NCBI RefSeq assembly: GCF_000313755.1
Contig: NZ_AMZB01000118.1
Coordinates: 1 to 64,000, forward strand
Origin: Pseudomonas nitroreducens TX1
Lineage (GTDB): Bacteria; Pseudomonadota; Gammaproteobacteria; Pseudomonadales; Pseudomonadaceae
Length of the DNA stretch: 64,000 bases
Direction: 5' to 3'
The notes beneath the pieces are model-generated. The model made no database searches. It worked only from the letters and a program-made list of their open reading frames with translations, and was not told the origin of the DNA. This document shows, in pieces, positions 44,495 through 57,512 of this stretch (the first letter of the stretch is position 1; each line of letters starts with the position of its first letter). A program made the translations under genes and the position numbers.

Positions 44495-44737
44495 ATGCTC
44501 GAACTCCGCCCCGGCTGCGAATGCTGTAACCGCGACTTGCCCGGTGACAGCGCCGACGCGCGCATCTGCAGCTTCGAATGCACCTTCTGCAGCGACTGCG
44601 CCGAGCAGGTCTTGCATGGCAAATGCCCGAACTGCGGCGGCGAGCTGGTGCCGCGCCCGCGCCGGCCGCTGTCGAGGCTGACGACCAGTCCGGCCTCGAC
44701 CCATCGGGTGCTCAAGCCTGCCGGGTGCCAGGGCTGA
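44495..44737 (+). CDS. DUF1272 small zinc-ribbon-like protein
   Basis: 80 residues. The Cys pattern C-E-CC near the start, CSFECTFCSDC and CPNCGGELVPRPRRP is the DUF1272 signature (probable double zinc site). AAGGAA lies 9 bases before the ATG. Function unknown. Position right after the GlxA-type regulator suggests they form one operon. Confidence 0.85.
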   Translation: MLELRPGCECCNRDLPGDSADARICSFECTFCSDCAEQVLHGKCPNCGGELVPRPRRPLSRLTTSPASTHRVLKPAGCQG

Positions 44738-44789
44738 TCCCGGCCCGCATTATCCGCCGCGATCGAGTATATGAGGCGCCGGCGTTGCC

Positions 44790-44868
44790 GACGGTTCGCC
44801 AGCAAGCTCGCCCCTGAAGGGGAAGCACCGTGGTGAATCTCCGGGCAGGAGCGGACTCCGTCCGCGAT
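44790..44868. repeat. REP-like remnants between DUF1272 and nfuA
   Basis: A CCAGCAAGCTCGCCCCT half-unit at about 44799-44815 and a GAGCGGACTCCGTCCGCGA unit ending at 44868. The rest of the 44738-44949 gap holds no gene. Confidence 0.55.
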
Positions 44869-44949
44869 GGGTCCGCCTGACGCCGAAGAGCACCAGGGAG
44901 CGATCTCACGCAACAGACGGGGCCCAGCGCCACGCGGCGAACCCAAACG

Positions 44950-44976
44950 AAAAAGGCGGCCCGAAGGTCGCCTTTT
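44950..44976 (-). terminator. Rho-independent terminator of nfuA
   Basis: AAGGCGACC-TTCG-GGCCGCCTT with flanking A and T runs and one mismatch, 20 bases after the nfuA stop. Confidence 0.85.
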
Positions 44977-44996
44977 CGCTGCTCGATCACCTGGGT

Positions 44997-45581
44997 TCAG
45001 TAGTAGGCGTTCTCGCGGTTGCTGTGGTCGGTGACGTCACGCACGCCCTTCAACTCCGGGATGCGCTCGATCAGGGTCTTCTCGACGCCATCCTTCAGGG
45101 TCATCTCGACCGCGCCGCAGCCCTGGCAACCACCGCCAAAACGCAGCACGGCGATATTGTCCTCGACCACGTCCACCAGGCTTACCTGGCCGCCGTGGCT
45201 GGCCAGGCCGGGGTTGATCTCGGTCTGCAGATAGTAGTTGATGCGCTCGTTGAGCGGGCTGTCCTCATTGACCATCGGCACCTTGGCGTTGGGCGCCTTG
45301 ATGGTCAGCTGGCCGCCCATGCGGTCGGTGGCGTAGTCGACCACGGCGTCGTCAAGGAACGGCTCGCTGATGGCGTCGATGTAGGCGGTGAAGGCTTTCA
45401 GGCCGACCGGGGTGTCTTCCGGCTTCTGCTCGCCCGGCTTGCAGTAGGCGATGCAGGTTTCGGCGTACTGGGTGCCCGGCTGGGTGATGAAGATGCGAAT
45501 GCCGATGCCGGGGGTGTCCTGCTTGGACAGCAGCTCGGCCAGGTAATCCTGTGCGGCTTCGGTGATGGTGATAGCGCTCAT
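44997..45581 (-). CDS. nfuA: Fe-S cluster biogenesis / carrier protein NfuA
   Basis: 194 residues, the usual size. N-terminal degenerate A-type domain (about 1-95, [15 protein letters not shown]) and C-terminal Nfu domain with the cluster-binding C-x-x-C in [20 protein letters not shown]. NfuA carries [4Fe-4S] clusters to targets such as aconitase, particularly under stress. The start [10 protein letters not shown] is chosen over an ATG five codons upstream by family match and length. Monocistronic, with a clear terminator. Confidence 0.95.
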   Translation of the reverse strand: MSAITITEAAQDYLAELLSKQDTPGIGIRIFITQPGTQYAETCIAYCKPGEQKPEDTPVGLKAFTAYIDAISEPFLDDAVVDYATDRMGGQLTIKAPNAKVPMVNEDSPLNERINYYLQTEINPGLASHGGQVSLVDVVEDNIAVLRFGGGCQGCGAVEMTLKDGVEKTLIERIPELKGVRDVTDHSNRENAYY

Positions 45582-45686
45582 GGCAACTCCTCGCAAACGT
45601 GGCGCCAGTTTACGCCATTCGGGGGTAAGGGATAAAGCCCTACCGTTTTAGTAGGAATAATTCGCAGCTGGGCAGCGTGGCTTTTC

Positions 45687-45753
45687 GTAGGAGCGAGCTT
45701 GCTCGCGAACCAACCTCCACAGTTGGGCCGTTCGCGAGCAAGCTCGCTCCTAC
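45687..45753. repeat. Head-to-head REP pair (BIME) between nfuA and cti
   Basis: GTAGGAGCGAGCTTGCTCGC at 45687-45710 and its inverted copy at 45730-45753, joined by about 20 bases; lies just after the cti stop and could fold as a long hairpin. Confidence 0.85.
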
Positions 45754-45763
45754 ATGACCTCGG

Positions 45764-48052
45764 TCACAGGTTCTCGTAGCGGTTCATGTCCAGCACGCCC
45801 GCCTCCACCGGCTCGGTTTCACGCAGGTAGGCATCCAGGTCATGGAAGTAGAACCAGAACTGCGGGTGGCTGCGGCGAATCCCCCAGCGGTCGGCAACCT
45901 TCTCGAAGTCCGCGGCACCCTTCGCCTGCTCCAGCGCAGCGACGAAGTCGCCCACCTCGGCGGCTTTCAGGTTGAACATGAAGTTCGGGTAGCTCGACAG
46001 CACGCCAGGGTAGATGGTCAGGGTATCCAACCCGGGCTGGTAGCGCAGCGACTCGCCCATCATGAAGGCAACGTTGCTGTGCGCGCGGTTGCGCAGCACG
46101 GTATAGATCTCGCGCTGGCCGTCCGGCAGTTCCACGCGCAGCAGGGTCGCCTCGGGGAACTGGTCGATGACCGGTAATCCGGCGGCCGGGCGGCTGACCA
46201 GGCGGCTGAAGGCCTGTTCGGCATCCTGCAGCGGCGCAGCCACGGTGTTGCGGTAACAGGCACCGTCCTCGCACAGGTTGATCGGGTCAGGGCGCGCATT
46301 GAGCGCCACGTAGTGCTTCAGCAGTTGCTTGGCGAAGGCCACCTTGGCGCCTTTTTCCGGCAGGAACAGGCCGGTGGGTGCGTCGCTGCCGGAGTTGTAG
46401 TAGTCGGCCCACATCTTCAGCTTGCCGCTGCTCTGGTACCAGTCGTCGAGCAGCTTCTTGCGCTCGCCAACCGGCATCAGGCGCAGGAAGTTCTGCTCGG
46501 CGCCGTTGCGGATCAGGTCGAAATACAGCCGTGTCTGCGCCTGGTGGGCGACGTTGCCGAACACGTCGAAGTTCACCACCAGCCCGTAGTAGGTGCGCTC
46601 CAGCAGTGGGTAGTCCATCCACCAGATAGTCTGCGGCACGCCGCCGATCAACCCCTTGCGCACCGAGGCGCTGTCGTACTGGCGGAAGATGCTCAGCACG
46701 GCGTTGTCGTTGCCGGCCCAGATGTCGGCCCAGGTCGGCGCCGGCGCCTCGTCATAGACGTCCTGGCGCAGCTCTTCGTACTGGTTGCGCTTGTCGCGGT
46801 AGGAACGCCACTGCGACAGCATGGTGCCGACGTCATCAATCTGCCCCGGCAGCGCCAGCAGCGGCGAGGCCTGGCGCTGGAACTTCGGATCGGTGACGTA
46901 GAGATCGTGGTCCGGGTCCTGGAACACTGCCCAGAAATTGTCGCGGATCACGTCGGTGGCAATCTGCCCGCGGCACACCGGCCCGCGAATGAAGGTGCGG
47001 ACGAAATACTCGGCGTTGTCCAGCATGAACTGGTAGCGCGCCCGCGCCGGAATCGCCTCGAAGGTCACGAACGGATTGGCGCGATGCTGCAGGCCGTAGC
47101 CCGGCACCTTGTCGGTGTCCCAGGCGGAGCCGTAGAACAACTCCTGATTACGCCTGAGGCGGGCCTCGTTGAGCGGATAGGTGATGTGCGTCTTGTGCAC
47201 GATCACCCCCTGGATGGGCCAGAGGCGGTAGTAGAAGGTGTTGCCCGGATCGTCATTGGGCCGGCGCGTGGCGATAGGGTCGATGGGTTGGCCGCTGGGC
47301 GTGCGCGAACGTACCAGTTGGAAGAAATGCCCCGGCTCGCCGTGCTCGGTGAAGTACAGATGGGCGAGGTACAAATGTTCGTAAATCCACCGCTGTACCA
47401 GGCTCTGGCGCGCGCCGGCCTGGTTCAGGAAGGCCTCCCATTCGGCGATCTGCCGCGCCTCGCCGCTGCCCGGCTGCCAGGCCTGTTCGTCCACCGGCGC
47501 GCCCTGGGCCAGCCAGGTCTTGATGGTGGACAGCTGCTGGTCGGTCAGACCGGTGACGGCGAAGGGCATGCCGCTGCTCGGATTCTTCGCCACGAAATCG
47601 TCAATGCTGTCGGGGGTCGGGCATTGGTTGGTACGGTTGATCGACAGGTCCAGCCCATCGGGAATCTTCGCGTTGGGCACCAGCGGATGCTGATGGCCCA
47701 GGTCGATCATCCGCGCCATCAGCGCCGCCTGGCTGCCGCGGCCATCGAGCACCGACCAGAAGTCCTTGCGCCGCCAGGCATCCGCGCCGTGAGCATCGAG
47801 GAACAGCCGGGTCGGGTCCTGCGCCCTGGTACGGGCACCGTCATACACCGACAGCTTGTTCGCCCCGCGCTGCGCGCCTTCGGCCGCCGTCAGGTTGAGC
47901 TGGCAGGGCGAGTCGTAGCAGGCGTGGCAGGCCACGCATTTCTCGGTGAAGATCGGCTGGACATCCTTGGTGTAGGACAGCCCTCCCGCCAAGGCCTGCG
48001 CCGAAAACGCCAGGGATGCGATGAGCAACGTGAAACGGGCTCGCAGGGACAT
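45764..48052 (-). CDS. cti: Fatty acid cis/trans isomerase
   Basis: 762-residue periplasmic haem protein with a cleavable signal peptide (RFTLLIASLAFSAQALAG). The mature N-terminus has the cytochrome-c type haem motif CVACHACYDSPCQLNL, and a second region QLSTIKTWLAQGAP typical of Cti. It turns cis-unsaturated membrane fatty acids into trans isomers, a rapid solvent and heat response of pseudomonads. Monocistronic, divergent from metH with 171 bp between. Confidence 0.95.
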   Translation of the reverse strand: MSLRARFTLLIASLAFSAQALAGGLSYTKDVQPIFTEKCVACHACYDSPCQLNLTAAEGAQRGANKLSVYDGARTRAQDPTRLFLDAHGADAWRRKDFWSVLDGRGSQAALMARMIDLGHQHPLVPNAKIPDGLDLSINRTNQCPTPDSIDDFVAKNPSSGMPFAVTGLTDQQLSTIKTWLAQGAPVDEQAWQPGSGEARQIAEWEAFLNQAGARQSLVQRWIYEHLYLAHLYFTEHGEPGHFFQLVRSRTPSGQPIDPIATRRPNDDPGNTFYYRLWPIQGVIVHKTHITYPLNEARLRRNQELFYGSAWDTDKVPGYGLQHRANPFVTFEAIPARARYQFMLDNAEYFVRTFIRGPVCRGQIATDVIRDNFWAVFQDPDHDLYVTDPKFQRQASPLLALPGQIDDVGTMLSQWRSYRDKRNQYEELRQDVYDEAPAPTWADIWAGNDNAVLSIFRQYDSASVRKGLIGGVPQTIWWMDYPLLERTYYGLVVNFDVFGNVAHQAQTRLYFDLIRNGAEQNFLRLMPVGERKKLLDDWYQSSGKLKMWADYYNSGSDAPTGLFLPEKGAKVAFAKQLLKHYVALNARPDPINLCEDGACYRNTVAAPLQDAEQAFSRLVSRPAAGLPVIDQFPEATLLRVELPDGQREIYTVLRNRAHSNVAFMMGESLRYQPGLDTLTIYPGVLSSYPNFMFNLKAAEVGDFVAALEQAKGAADFEKVADRWGIRRSHPQFWFYFHDLDAYLRETEPVEAGVLDMNRYENL

Positions 48053-48223
48053 GAAGGACTCCAGACATCAGCAAGGAGCGGATTCTAACGGGAGTGCCGC
48101 TGCAATGCGCTCCAACCAAAGCCCAAACATGAGTGATTTTCATGCAAAACCTCGCTCGATCAAATTTCCTGCAGCTTTGTTATCATCAGCGACCTTTCGT
48201 CACGCCCTTTTCCAGGTATTCCC

Positions 48224-51916
<3,693 letters not shown>

Positions 51917-51940
51917 GCCGCCCGAGGTTCAGGGCAGAAC

Positions 51941-51985
51941 AAGGCCCGGAGGACAGCGATTTTTACCTGTCCTCCGGGCCTTTTT
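51941..51985 (+). terminator. Strong rho-independent terminator of metH
   Basis: 14-base stem GGCCCGGAGGACAG / CTGTCCTCCGGGCC around a 10-base loop, followed by T5; starts 25 bases after the metH stop. Confidence 0.95.
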
Positions 51986-51989
51986 GCTT

Positions 51990-52540
51990 TGGAACGCCAG
52001 AAAATGCCCCGACTACGACGGCGGACTCGCAAGTCCTTCATCGCCCCCCGTTGAGCGTCCCCCCTCCTAACACCTGCCCCCCATGAATATCCCAAAACGT
52101 CTATGACTCACGCCGAATGTCGTTCGCAATTACTCAATAACCGACACCCCGAAATCTGACACGTTAAAACATGGATCTAATTTTAACTGGACAAATAGAG
52201 TCAGATTATTCCTCGGAACACTCCTACTCAATTAGGAAAACTTTCACCATTGCCAATATAACTTAAAAAAAAGATCATCTCCGCCAATGCATCACCCCAG
52301 TAAATTCGAGCTAAATATTGAGTCCCACTCACCTTCTAGCCACCTGAAACACTATCCATCCCCCACCAATTCAACCCATGCGATACCAACAAACGAAATA
52401 GCGAAAATTGCGCTAACGAGTGGCTGCGTCAAATTCATTCAAAGGTTCCGCGAAACTCATCAGAGCACTGCGGAGCGCAACCGAGCAACACCGCAACACC
52501 CCGATCCAATCGTCATCACTGAAACATCCAGGAAACAGAA
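51990..52540. other. AT-rich leader of the peptide-export island
   Basis: About 550 bp, markedly AT-rich between 52080 and 52440 (for example ATATAACTTAAAAAAAAG near 52260), unlike the surrounding chromosome. It must hold the promoter of the peptide gene at 52541, but I could not identify convincing -35/-10 boxes. A frame from 52287 to 52544 overlaps the peptide start by ATGA but has no ribosome-binding site or coding character. Confidence 0.6.
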
Positions 52541-52684
52541 ATGAAAAAGGTAAATCGCGAAGAACTGATCCGCTCCGAACTGGCTGGCGGCTGCTGCAAG
52601 TCGAAGAAGAAGCCGGCTCCCTGCCCGGCCCCGGTTCCGCCGGCTGGCGGCGGTGACGGCGGTGGCACCAACATCGCTCCGTAA
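52541..52684 (+). CDS. Double-glycine peptide precursor (bacteriocin/RiPP-like)
   Basis: 47 residues. The first 17, MKKVNREELIRSELAGG, form a leader of the double-glycine type: charged, amphipathic, Leu at -4, Gly-Gly at -2/-1 (the usual hydrophobic residues at -7 and -12 are shifted). The 30-residue core starts Cys-Cys, has a KSKKK basic patch, a PAPCPAPVPP stretch with a third Cys, a GGGDGGG run and ends TNIAP. AGGAAACAG precedes the ATG. A C39-peptidase exporter encoded downstream should cut after GG. The core composition does not match microcins I know. Function could be antibacterial, signalling or metal-related; immunity is not evident. Confidence 0.85.
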   Translation: MKKVNREELIRSELAGGCCKSKKKPAPCPAPVPPAGGGDGGGTNIAP

Positions 52685-52692
52685 GCTGGTAG

Positions 52693-52756
52693 ATCACCGA
52701 CGCACATGGGTCGAAATTCGCTCATCGCGATAAAATTTCGATACCTGCGTCGGTGA
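52693..52756 (+). promoter_or_regulatory. Large nested stem-loop after the peptide gene
   Basis: Outer arms ATCACCGACGCA (52693-52704) and TGCGTCGGTGAT (52745-52756) pair perfectly; inner arms TCGAAATT (52711-52718) and AATTTCGA (52734-52741) pair too. It starts 8 bases after the stop and has no T-tract, so it may stabilise the precursor mRNA or process the transcript. Confidence 0.7.
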
Positions 52757-52773
52757 TATCCACTGGGAACAGG

Positions 52774-52805
52774 GCGCTGCCCAATATATAACCGGGCAGC
52801 GCTTT
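52774..52805 (+). terminator. Terminator-like hairpin between peptide and exporter genes
   Basis: GCGCTGCCC / GGGCAGCGC with an 11-base AT-rich loop and following TTTCAATTT. An imperfect terminator would make precursor mRNA more abundant than exporter mRNA. Confidence 0.65.
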
Positions 52806-52885
52806 CAATTTCATCATTCAAAACTCGAGCAACGGCGGCGTTACTCAAATCCTCATAAATTCGCCGTACTCAGCAAGGTCGAACA

Positions 52886-54094
52886 TTGAGTATCCAAGCA
52901 GAAAAGCTGCCACGCTTTTCCGATGTACCGTGGCGCTGGATTGCCTATTTCACCTCTGCCGCAGTGGGCCTGGGTATCTCCTTCGCATTTATCCAGGAGA
53001 TTGAACTCAAGCGCGATGTGCCCTGTGAAATCATTTCGCCCTCTGAGGTCAAGGTCAAAGGCCTGACTGGCATGGTCACTGCAGCCCTCGTTCACGCTGG
53101 CGAGCAGGTTCAACAAGGGCAGCCGCTCTTCCAACTCGCCCGTGACTTCAGTCTATCCAGTGATGGTACACCGCGCCCCGCGTTCGACGAGAAACTGCGC
53201 GACGATCAGATTGCAACGGCTCAAGCTCAACATGAAGGTCGGATTGCCGGCCTTCTCGCCCGCCTTACAGCCAGTGAGCTCAACGGCGCCGCCCGTGAGC
53301 GCGAACTTGCCGCGCTTGGACAGCAGCAAGCGCGTGCCCGACAGATCGCTGCCGACGCTCAGCGAACGCTGCAGCGCGTCCAGGGCATGGCCACATACCT
53401 GACCGCAGATCGAATCGAACAGGCGCGTCTCCAGGCCAACCAGAGCGCAGCCGAAATCGCCCAAGGGGACGTTCGACGCCAATCCCTGCTGGGCGAGATC
53501 GAAACCATCCGAGGAACCCAACAGGAATTGAAGGTGCAACAGCGTGAGCTGGACGCGCAACTCGCACGCGAACTGCAAGATATCAATCTGCGTTACGAAG
53601 CGGCCCGCCAGAACTCCACCATCTTCGCACCGCATACGGGGCTGGTGACATTCTCCAGCCTCGTCCCTGGCCATACATTGGAGGCTGAAGACGTCGCCCT
53701 AGTCATCGACACCGAAGCGGGCAACCCTTTGGTCGCCGCGCTGACAATTCCCTCGCGCCAGCGAGGCTTCATCAAGCCGGGGCAATCCGTCCGCCTCAAG
53801 CTGGACGCCTTTCCCTACGCTCGCTTCGGTGCCGTCCAGGCCCGTATCGACACGATCTCGGATACGGCCATGAACAAGACCGAGGGCGCCACTGGCCCGA
53901 CCGCCACTGCCGGCAAGACCACGGAAATCAACAACTACATGGCCTGGGCAAGCCTTTCCAGCACAACCTTCGGTCCGGTGCACGAGCCACTGCGTATCCT
54001 TCCCGGCATGCGCGGCACCGCCAGCGTGATCATCGAGCGCAGGACCATCGCTGAATGGGTGCTGGAACCCCTCTTCCAGATGATCCGGGGTTGA
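52886..54094 (+). CDS. HlyD-type membrane fusion protein of a type I exporter
   Basis: 402 residues from TTG 52886 (AAGG 8 bases upstream; no ATG nearby). One membrane helix (WIAYFTSAAVGLGISFAFI, about 18-37), a lipoyl half (VKVKGLTGMVTAALVHAGEQVQQGQPLFQL), a long coiled-coil hairpin (about 95-235), then the second lipoyl half (STIFAPHTGLVTFSSLVPGHTL) and a beta-barrel. It resembles adaptors of peptide exporters such as CvaA. It would bridge the C39 ABC transporter in the inner membrane and the TolC-like channel. Its stop overlaps the start region of the transporter gene. Confidence 0.88.
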   Translation: MSIQAEKLPRFSDVPWRWIAYFTSAAVGLGISFAFIQEIELKRDVPCEIISPSEVKVKGLTGMVTAALVHAGEQVQQGQPLFQLARDFSLSSDGTPRPAFDEKLRDDQIATAQAQHEGRIAGLLARLTASELNGAARERELAALGQQQARARQIAADAQRTLQRVQGMATYLTADRIEQARLQANQSAAEIAQGDVRRQSLLGEIETIRGTQQELKVQQRELDAQLARELQDINLRYEAARQNSTIFAPHTGLVTFSSLVPGHTLEAEDVALVIDTEAGNPLVAALTIPSRQRGFIKPGQSVRLKLDAFPYARFGAVQARIDTISDTAMNKTEGATGPTATAGKTTEINNYMAWASLSSTTFGPVHEPLRILPGMRGTASVIIERRTIAEWVLEPLFQMIRG

Positions 54095-54096
54095 TC

Positions 54097-56196
54097 GTGC
54101 GGGTTATCTACCAGAACGAAGTCGCCGACTGCGGCTATGCCTGCCTTGCCATGGTCCTGACCCACCTGGGTCGGGCGACTGAGGTACGTGAAATAACTAC
54201 GCACCGACCGCTGTCCTCCCACGGCCTGACGCTGATGGACCTGTACGACGTGGCTACCGATTTCGGTCTCGCCGTCCAGGCATTCCAGTTCGACGCCAGC
54301 GACCTAGCCAACATCAAACCGGGCTCGATCCTGCATTTCGGCGGAGCCCACTTCGTGGTCTTCGAGAAATGCCGGCGTGGCCATGTGGTCGTCATCGACC
54401 CTGCTTCTGGACGTCGGCGCATGGGGCTGGAAATGTTCCTGGCCAATGTCTCAGGCTACCTGCTCGAGTGCACGCCAACGCCGGAACTGCCTCGAATCCG
54501 TCATCGTTCAAAGGTACCCGGCGCGCTTGCCCAGGTACGGGCGCTGAATCCCCAGTTGCGCAGCCAGATCGCCAAGCTGATGTTCATCGCCGTCGGCAGT
54601 CAGTTCGCCATCCTGGCCATGCCCTACTTCGGTAATCTGGTTCTCGACCATGTCGTCACCAGCGATAACCGAAACCTGCTGCATATCCTGGCGGCCACGT
54701 TCGCAAGCATCTTCGCCATCGGCGCCTTCGGCCGCTTCGTCCAGAGCTACCTGACTGCCCTGGCCAATGCCCTGGTCAGTGTGAACGTGACCCAGGGCCT
54801 GGTCGGGCAGCTGTTGCGCAACTCCATCGCCTACTTCGAGAAGCGCAACGTCGGCGACCTCTTCGCCCGCCTGAAATCCCAGGACGAAATCAACGAGTAC
54901 ACGGTGCGAACAAGCATCACGCTGCGCATCGACATCACCGTGGCCGTGCTGGCGATTGCACTGATGCTGATGCAAAGCGCGCTGCTGGCCTGCATCGCAC
55001 TCGCCATCTTCGTCCTGTACCTGGGGACTGCGTTCGCGCTGTACGTTCCGATGCGCGACGCCCACATGCTGGTACTGGAACGCTCGGCCCAGTGCGACGA
55101 CACGCTGATCGAAACGATTCGCGGCGCCTCGTTGATCAAATTGGCCTGCGGCGAAACACGTCGCACGGCGATTTTCATGTCGAAGTTCCGTGCCAACGCC
55201 GCGGCGACGCTACATAGCGCCAAGTTGACGGCGGGCCGCGACGCCGTTCTGAAACTGGTCGAATACGCTGACGTCATCGTCATTACGTGGATGGCCGCTG
55301 GACTGATGCTCGACGGCAAGATTTCCGTCGGTGTCTTCTATTCCTTCATGATCTACAAATCCCTGGCCTCCGAACGTATGGCCCAGGCCATCAACGCACT
55401 TTTCGGTCGCTTCATGCTGACGGTGCCGGTACAGCGCGTAGCGGACATCGTGGAGCAGGAGCCGGAACGCTACACGTTACCCGCGCAGATCGGCAGAACC
55501 GCTGAATTGCAACGTTTCGCCTCGATCCAGGTACGCGATCTGAGCTTCAGCTACGGCATTTCCGACCGCAACGTCCTGTCAGGCATATCACTGGATATCC
55601 GGCGGGGCGACAAGATCGTCATCGTCGGGCCATCGGGTGTCGGCAAGTCGACGCTCTTCAAGCTTCTGTGTGCCGCGGAGCCCGTACAAGACGGCGAGAT
55701 TCGGCTGAACGGCGTGAGCTACACGAACCTCGCGGTCGACGAAGTCCGGAAGCACATGACTCAGATGCGCCAGGGTGACCTGATTCTCAACGGCAGCATC
55801 GCCGATAACATCTCGCTGTTCAGTGCCAATCCCGACCACCGCCGCATTAACCAATTGCTCGCGGATGTCGGTCTGCTGAACGACGTCATGCAACTGCCCA
55901 TGCGCACCCAGACCGTTATCAGCGACTCCATCGCAAATATCTCCGCGGGCCAGCGCCAGCGGCTACTGCTGGCCCGCGCGCTGTATCAGGAGGCCGAGAT
56001 CCTGCTGCTCGACGAGCCCACCTCCAATCTCGACCCGATATCCGTTGCCGGCATTGCCAGCCTCCTCCAGCAACTGGATCGCACGCTCATCGTCATCACC
56101 CATGACCACTCCCTCGCCTCTCGCTTCGAGCGCAGCTACCAGTTGATCGATGGCGCACTCATACAGCGCACCAACCAGATAGGCGCGTCCGAATGA
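54097..56196 (+). CDS. C39-peptidase-containing ABC transporter (PCAT)
   Basis: 699 residues from GTG 54097 with GGGG 6 bases before; TTG 54091, which overlaps the adaptor stop, is an alternative. N-terminal C39 peptidase (about 1-130): QNEVADCGYACLAMVL with the catalytic Cys, AHFVVFEK with the His and IDPASG with the Asp, all present, so leader cleavage is expected. Six-helix membrane domain (about 160-440), then an ATPase with Walker A GPSGVGKST, signature ISAGQ (normally LSGGQ), Walker B ILLLDEPTSNLD and THDHS switch His. It should process and export the 47-residue peptide. Overlaps the channel gene by ATGA. Confidence 0.93.
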   Translation: MRVIYQNEVADCGYACLAMVLTHLGRATEVREITTHRPLSSHGLTLMDLYDVATDFGLAVQAFQFDASDLANIKPGSILHFGGAHFVVFEKCRRGHVVVIDPASGRRRMGLEMFLANVSGYLLECTPTPELPRIRHRSKVPGALAQVRALNPQLRSQIAKLMFIAVGSQFAILAMPYFGNLVLDHVVTSDNRNLLHILAATFASIFAIGAFGRFVQSYLTALANALVSVNVTQGLVGQLLRNSIAYFEKRNVGDLFARLKSQDEINEYTVRTSITLRIDITVAVLAIALMLMQSALLACIALAIFVLYLGTAFALYVPMRDAHMLVLERSAQCDDTLIETIRGASLIKLACGETRRTAIFMSKFRANAAATLHSAKLTAGRDAVLKLVEYADVIVITWMAAGLMLDGKISVGVFYSFMIYKSLASERMAQAINALFGRFMLTVPVQRVADIVEQEPERYTLPAQIGRTAELQRFASIQVRDLSFSYGISDRNVLSGISLDIRRGDKIVIVGPSGVGKSTLFKLLCAAEPVQDGEIRLNGVSYTNLAVDEVRKHMTQMRQGDLILNGSIADNISLFSANPDHRRINQLLADVGLLNDVMQLPMRTQTVISDSIANISAGQRQRLLLARALYQEAEILLLDEPTSNLDPISVAGIASLLQQLDRTLIVITHDHSLASRFERSYQLIDGALIQRTNQIGASE

Positions 56197-57512
56197 GTAT
56201 CGGAAAGGCCCCGATTCTTCTGGCCATGAGCCTTGCACTTACCTCCCAGGCTGCCTGGTCCGGAGAGCTGTTGTCAGTCGTCAACGACGCCCTGAGCCAC
56301 GACGCCGAACTATCAGCGGCGAATGCCGAAATAGCGGTTGGCCGCGAAGAGATTCCCATTGCGAGGTCAGCTCTTCTGCCTAGGCTCGACGGCGGCTGGG
56401 GACGCACCTACAACCAGATCAAGACAGATAACCAGCCTACAGCCAAGTACTGGCAGAACGGCTGGATGGTGACGCTGAATCAACCCGTGTTCGATTGGCA
56501 ACTCTGGGTGGAGCTGCGCCAGGCGAGCATCGCCAGTGCCAAGGCGGAACTTGAATATGCCAGTGCCTGGCAGGATCTGGTCCTGCGCTCCGCGAATGCC
56601 TACCTCGACCTGCTGGCCGCTTCGCAGGAGCTGTCTCGTGCCACCGACTACCTGCGCGCTGTCACCGATCAGCATGCGCTGACCCAGCGCCTGCAGGCAG
56701 GCGGTGAAGCGACGGTCATCGATGTACAGGAAGCCTTGTCGCGCCTGAGCGAGGCACAACTGCGACAGCAGGAAGCCTCGCGCGAACTGGACTCTCGCCG
56801 CCGCATCCTCGAAACCTTGACCGGGCGTGACATCCCGATACCCAACCCGTCTCACATGGAACGCACCCGCCCTTGGCTGAAGTCCAAAAGCGTCCAGCAA
56901 TGGGTTCGCCAGGCCGAAACGCACAGTTACCCAGTGCAGTTGGGGCAACTGGAGGTCCGCAATGCCGGTGAAGATGCCGCCAAGGCACGCGCCCAGCGCT
57001 ACCCCGTCGTGAGTCTCAGCGCCAGTCACGCCCCCTCCGGCTCCGCCTCGGGCTACTCCGATCCGACCACCACCAATAGCGCCATGCTGACCATATCGGC
57101 GCCGCTGTTTGCCGGCGGCGGCAACCGGGCCCGCATTCGTCAGGCCCTGGCCGGCGAGGAAAAAGCCCAGAGCACTCTGCTGGCAGCACAACGAAAGTCC
57201 GCCGCCAACACCCGCGAATGGTTCCAACGTCTCGATTGGGCCCAGGAAAGAAGCCAGGCGCTACAGGAAGTCGTTCGCCTCAACGAGGAATCGCTGAAGG
57301 CGACCCGCATGGGTTACAAGGCGGGTAGCCGCTCCAACCTGGATGTACTCCGCGCCCAAGAGTCGCTGTTCACCAGCCGAGGCGAGCAGGCGAAGTCGCA
57401 ATATGAAGTGCTGTCGGCCTTCCTGGCGCTCAAGGCTGAAGTTGCGTCGCTCAGCCTGGGCGATATTCAGCTTCTCGACGCATGGCTCGCCTCAGATGCG
57501 AACGCGCACTAA
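56193..57512 (+). CDS. TolC-family outer membrane channel
   Basis: 439 residues with signal peptide (PILLAMSLALTSQAAWSG). Two repeated TolC/OEP domains with long helices: LLSVVNDALSHDAELSAANAEIAV and LQEVVRLNEESLKATRMGYKAGSRSNLDVLRAQESLF, the latter being the clear second OEP signature. Completes a dedicated three-part exporter rather than borrowing the chromosomal TolC. ATG overlaps the transporter stop. Confidence 0.9.
   Translation: MSIGKAPILLAMSLALTSQAAWSGELLSVVNDALSHDAELSAANAEIAVGREEIPIARSALLPRLDGGWGRTYNQIKTDNQPTAKYWQNGWMVTLNQPVFDWQLWVELRQASIASAKAELEYASAWQDLVLRSANAYLDLLAASQELSRATDYLRAVTDQHALTQRLQAGGEATVIDVQEALSRLSEAQLRQQEASRELDSRRRILETLTGRDIPIPNPSHMERTRPWLKSKSVQQWVRQAETHSYPVQLGQLEVRNAGEDAAKARAQRYPVVSLSASHAPSGSASGYSDPTTTNSAMLTISAPLFAGGGNRARIRQALAGEEKAQSTLLAAQRKSAANTREWFQRLDWAQERSQALQEVVRLNEESLKATRMGYKAGSRSNLDVLRAQESLFTSRGEQAKSQYEVLSAFLALKAEVASLSLGDIQLLDAWLASDANAH

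Noticed and set aside
44738-44949. Frames extending the DUF1272 and nfuA regions
   Set aside because: They run through REP-like repeats and have no start signals.
48053-48223. Cobalamin riboswitch before metH
   Set aside because: The 171-bp divergent region has no recognisable B12-box or the required size and structure.
52287-52544. 85-codon frame ending in ATGA overlap with the peptide precursor
   Set aside because: No ribosome-binding site, low-complexity His/Pro/Ser/Thr-rich composition, and located in the AT-rich leader; it is probably chance despite the overlap.
52413-52697. 94-codon minus-strand frame opposite the peptide gene
   Set aside because: Rich in Arg/Ser/Cys as expected for an antisense shadow; no ribosome-binding site.
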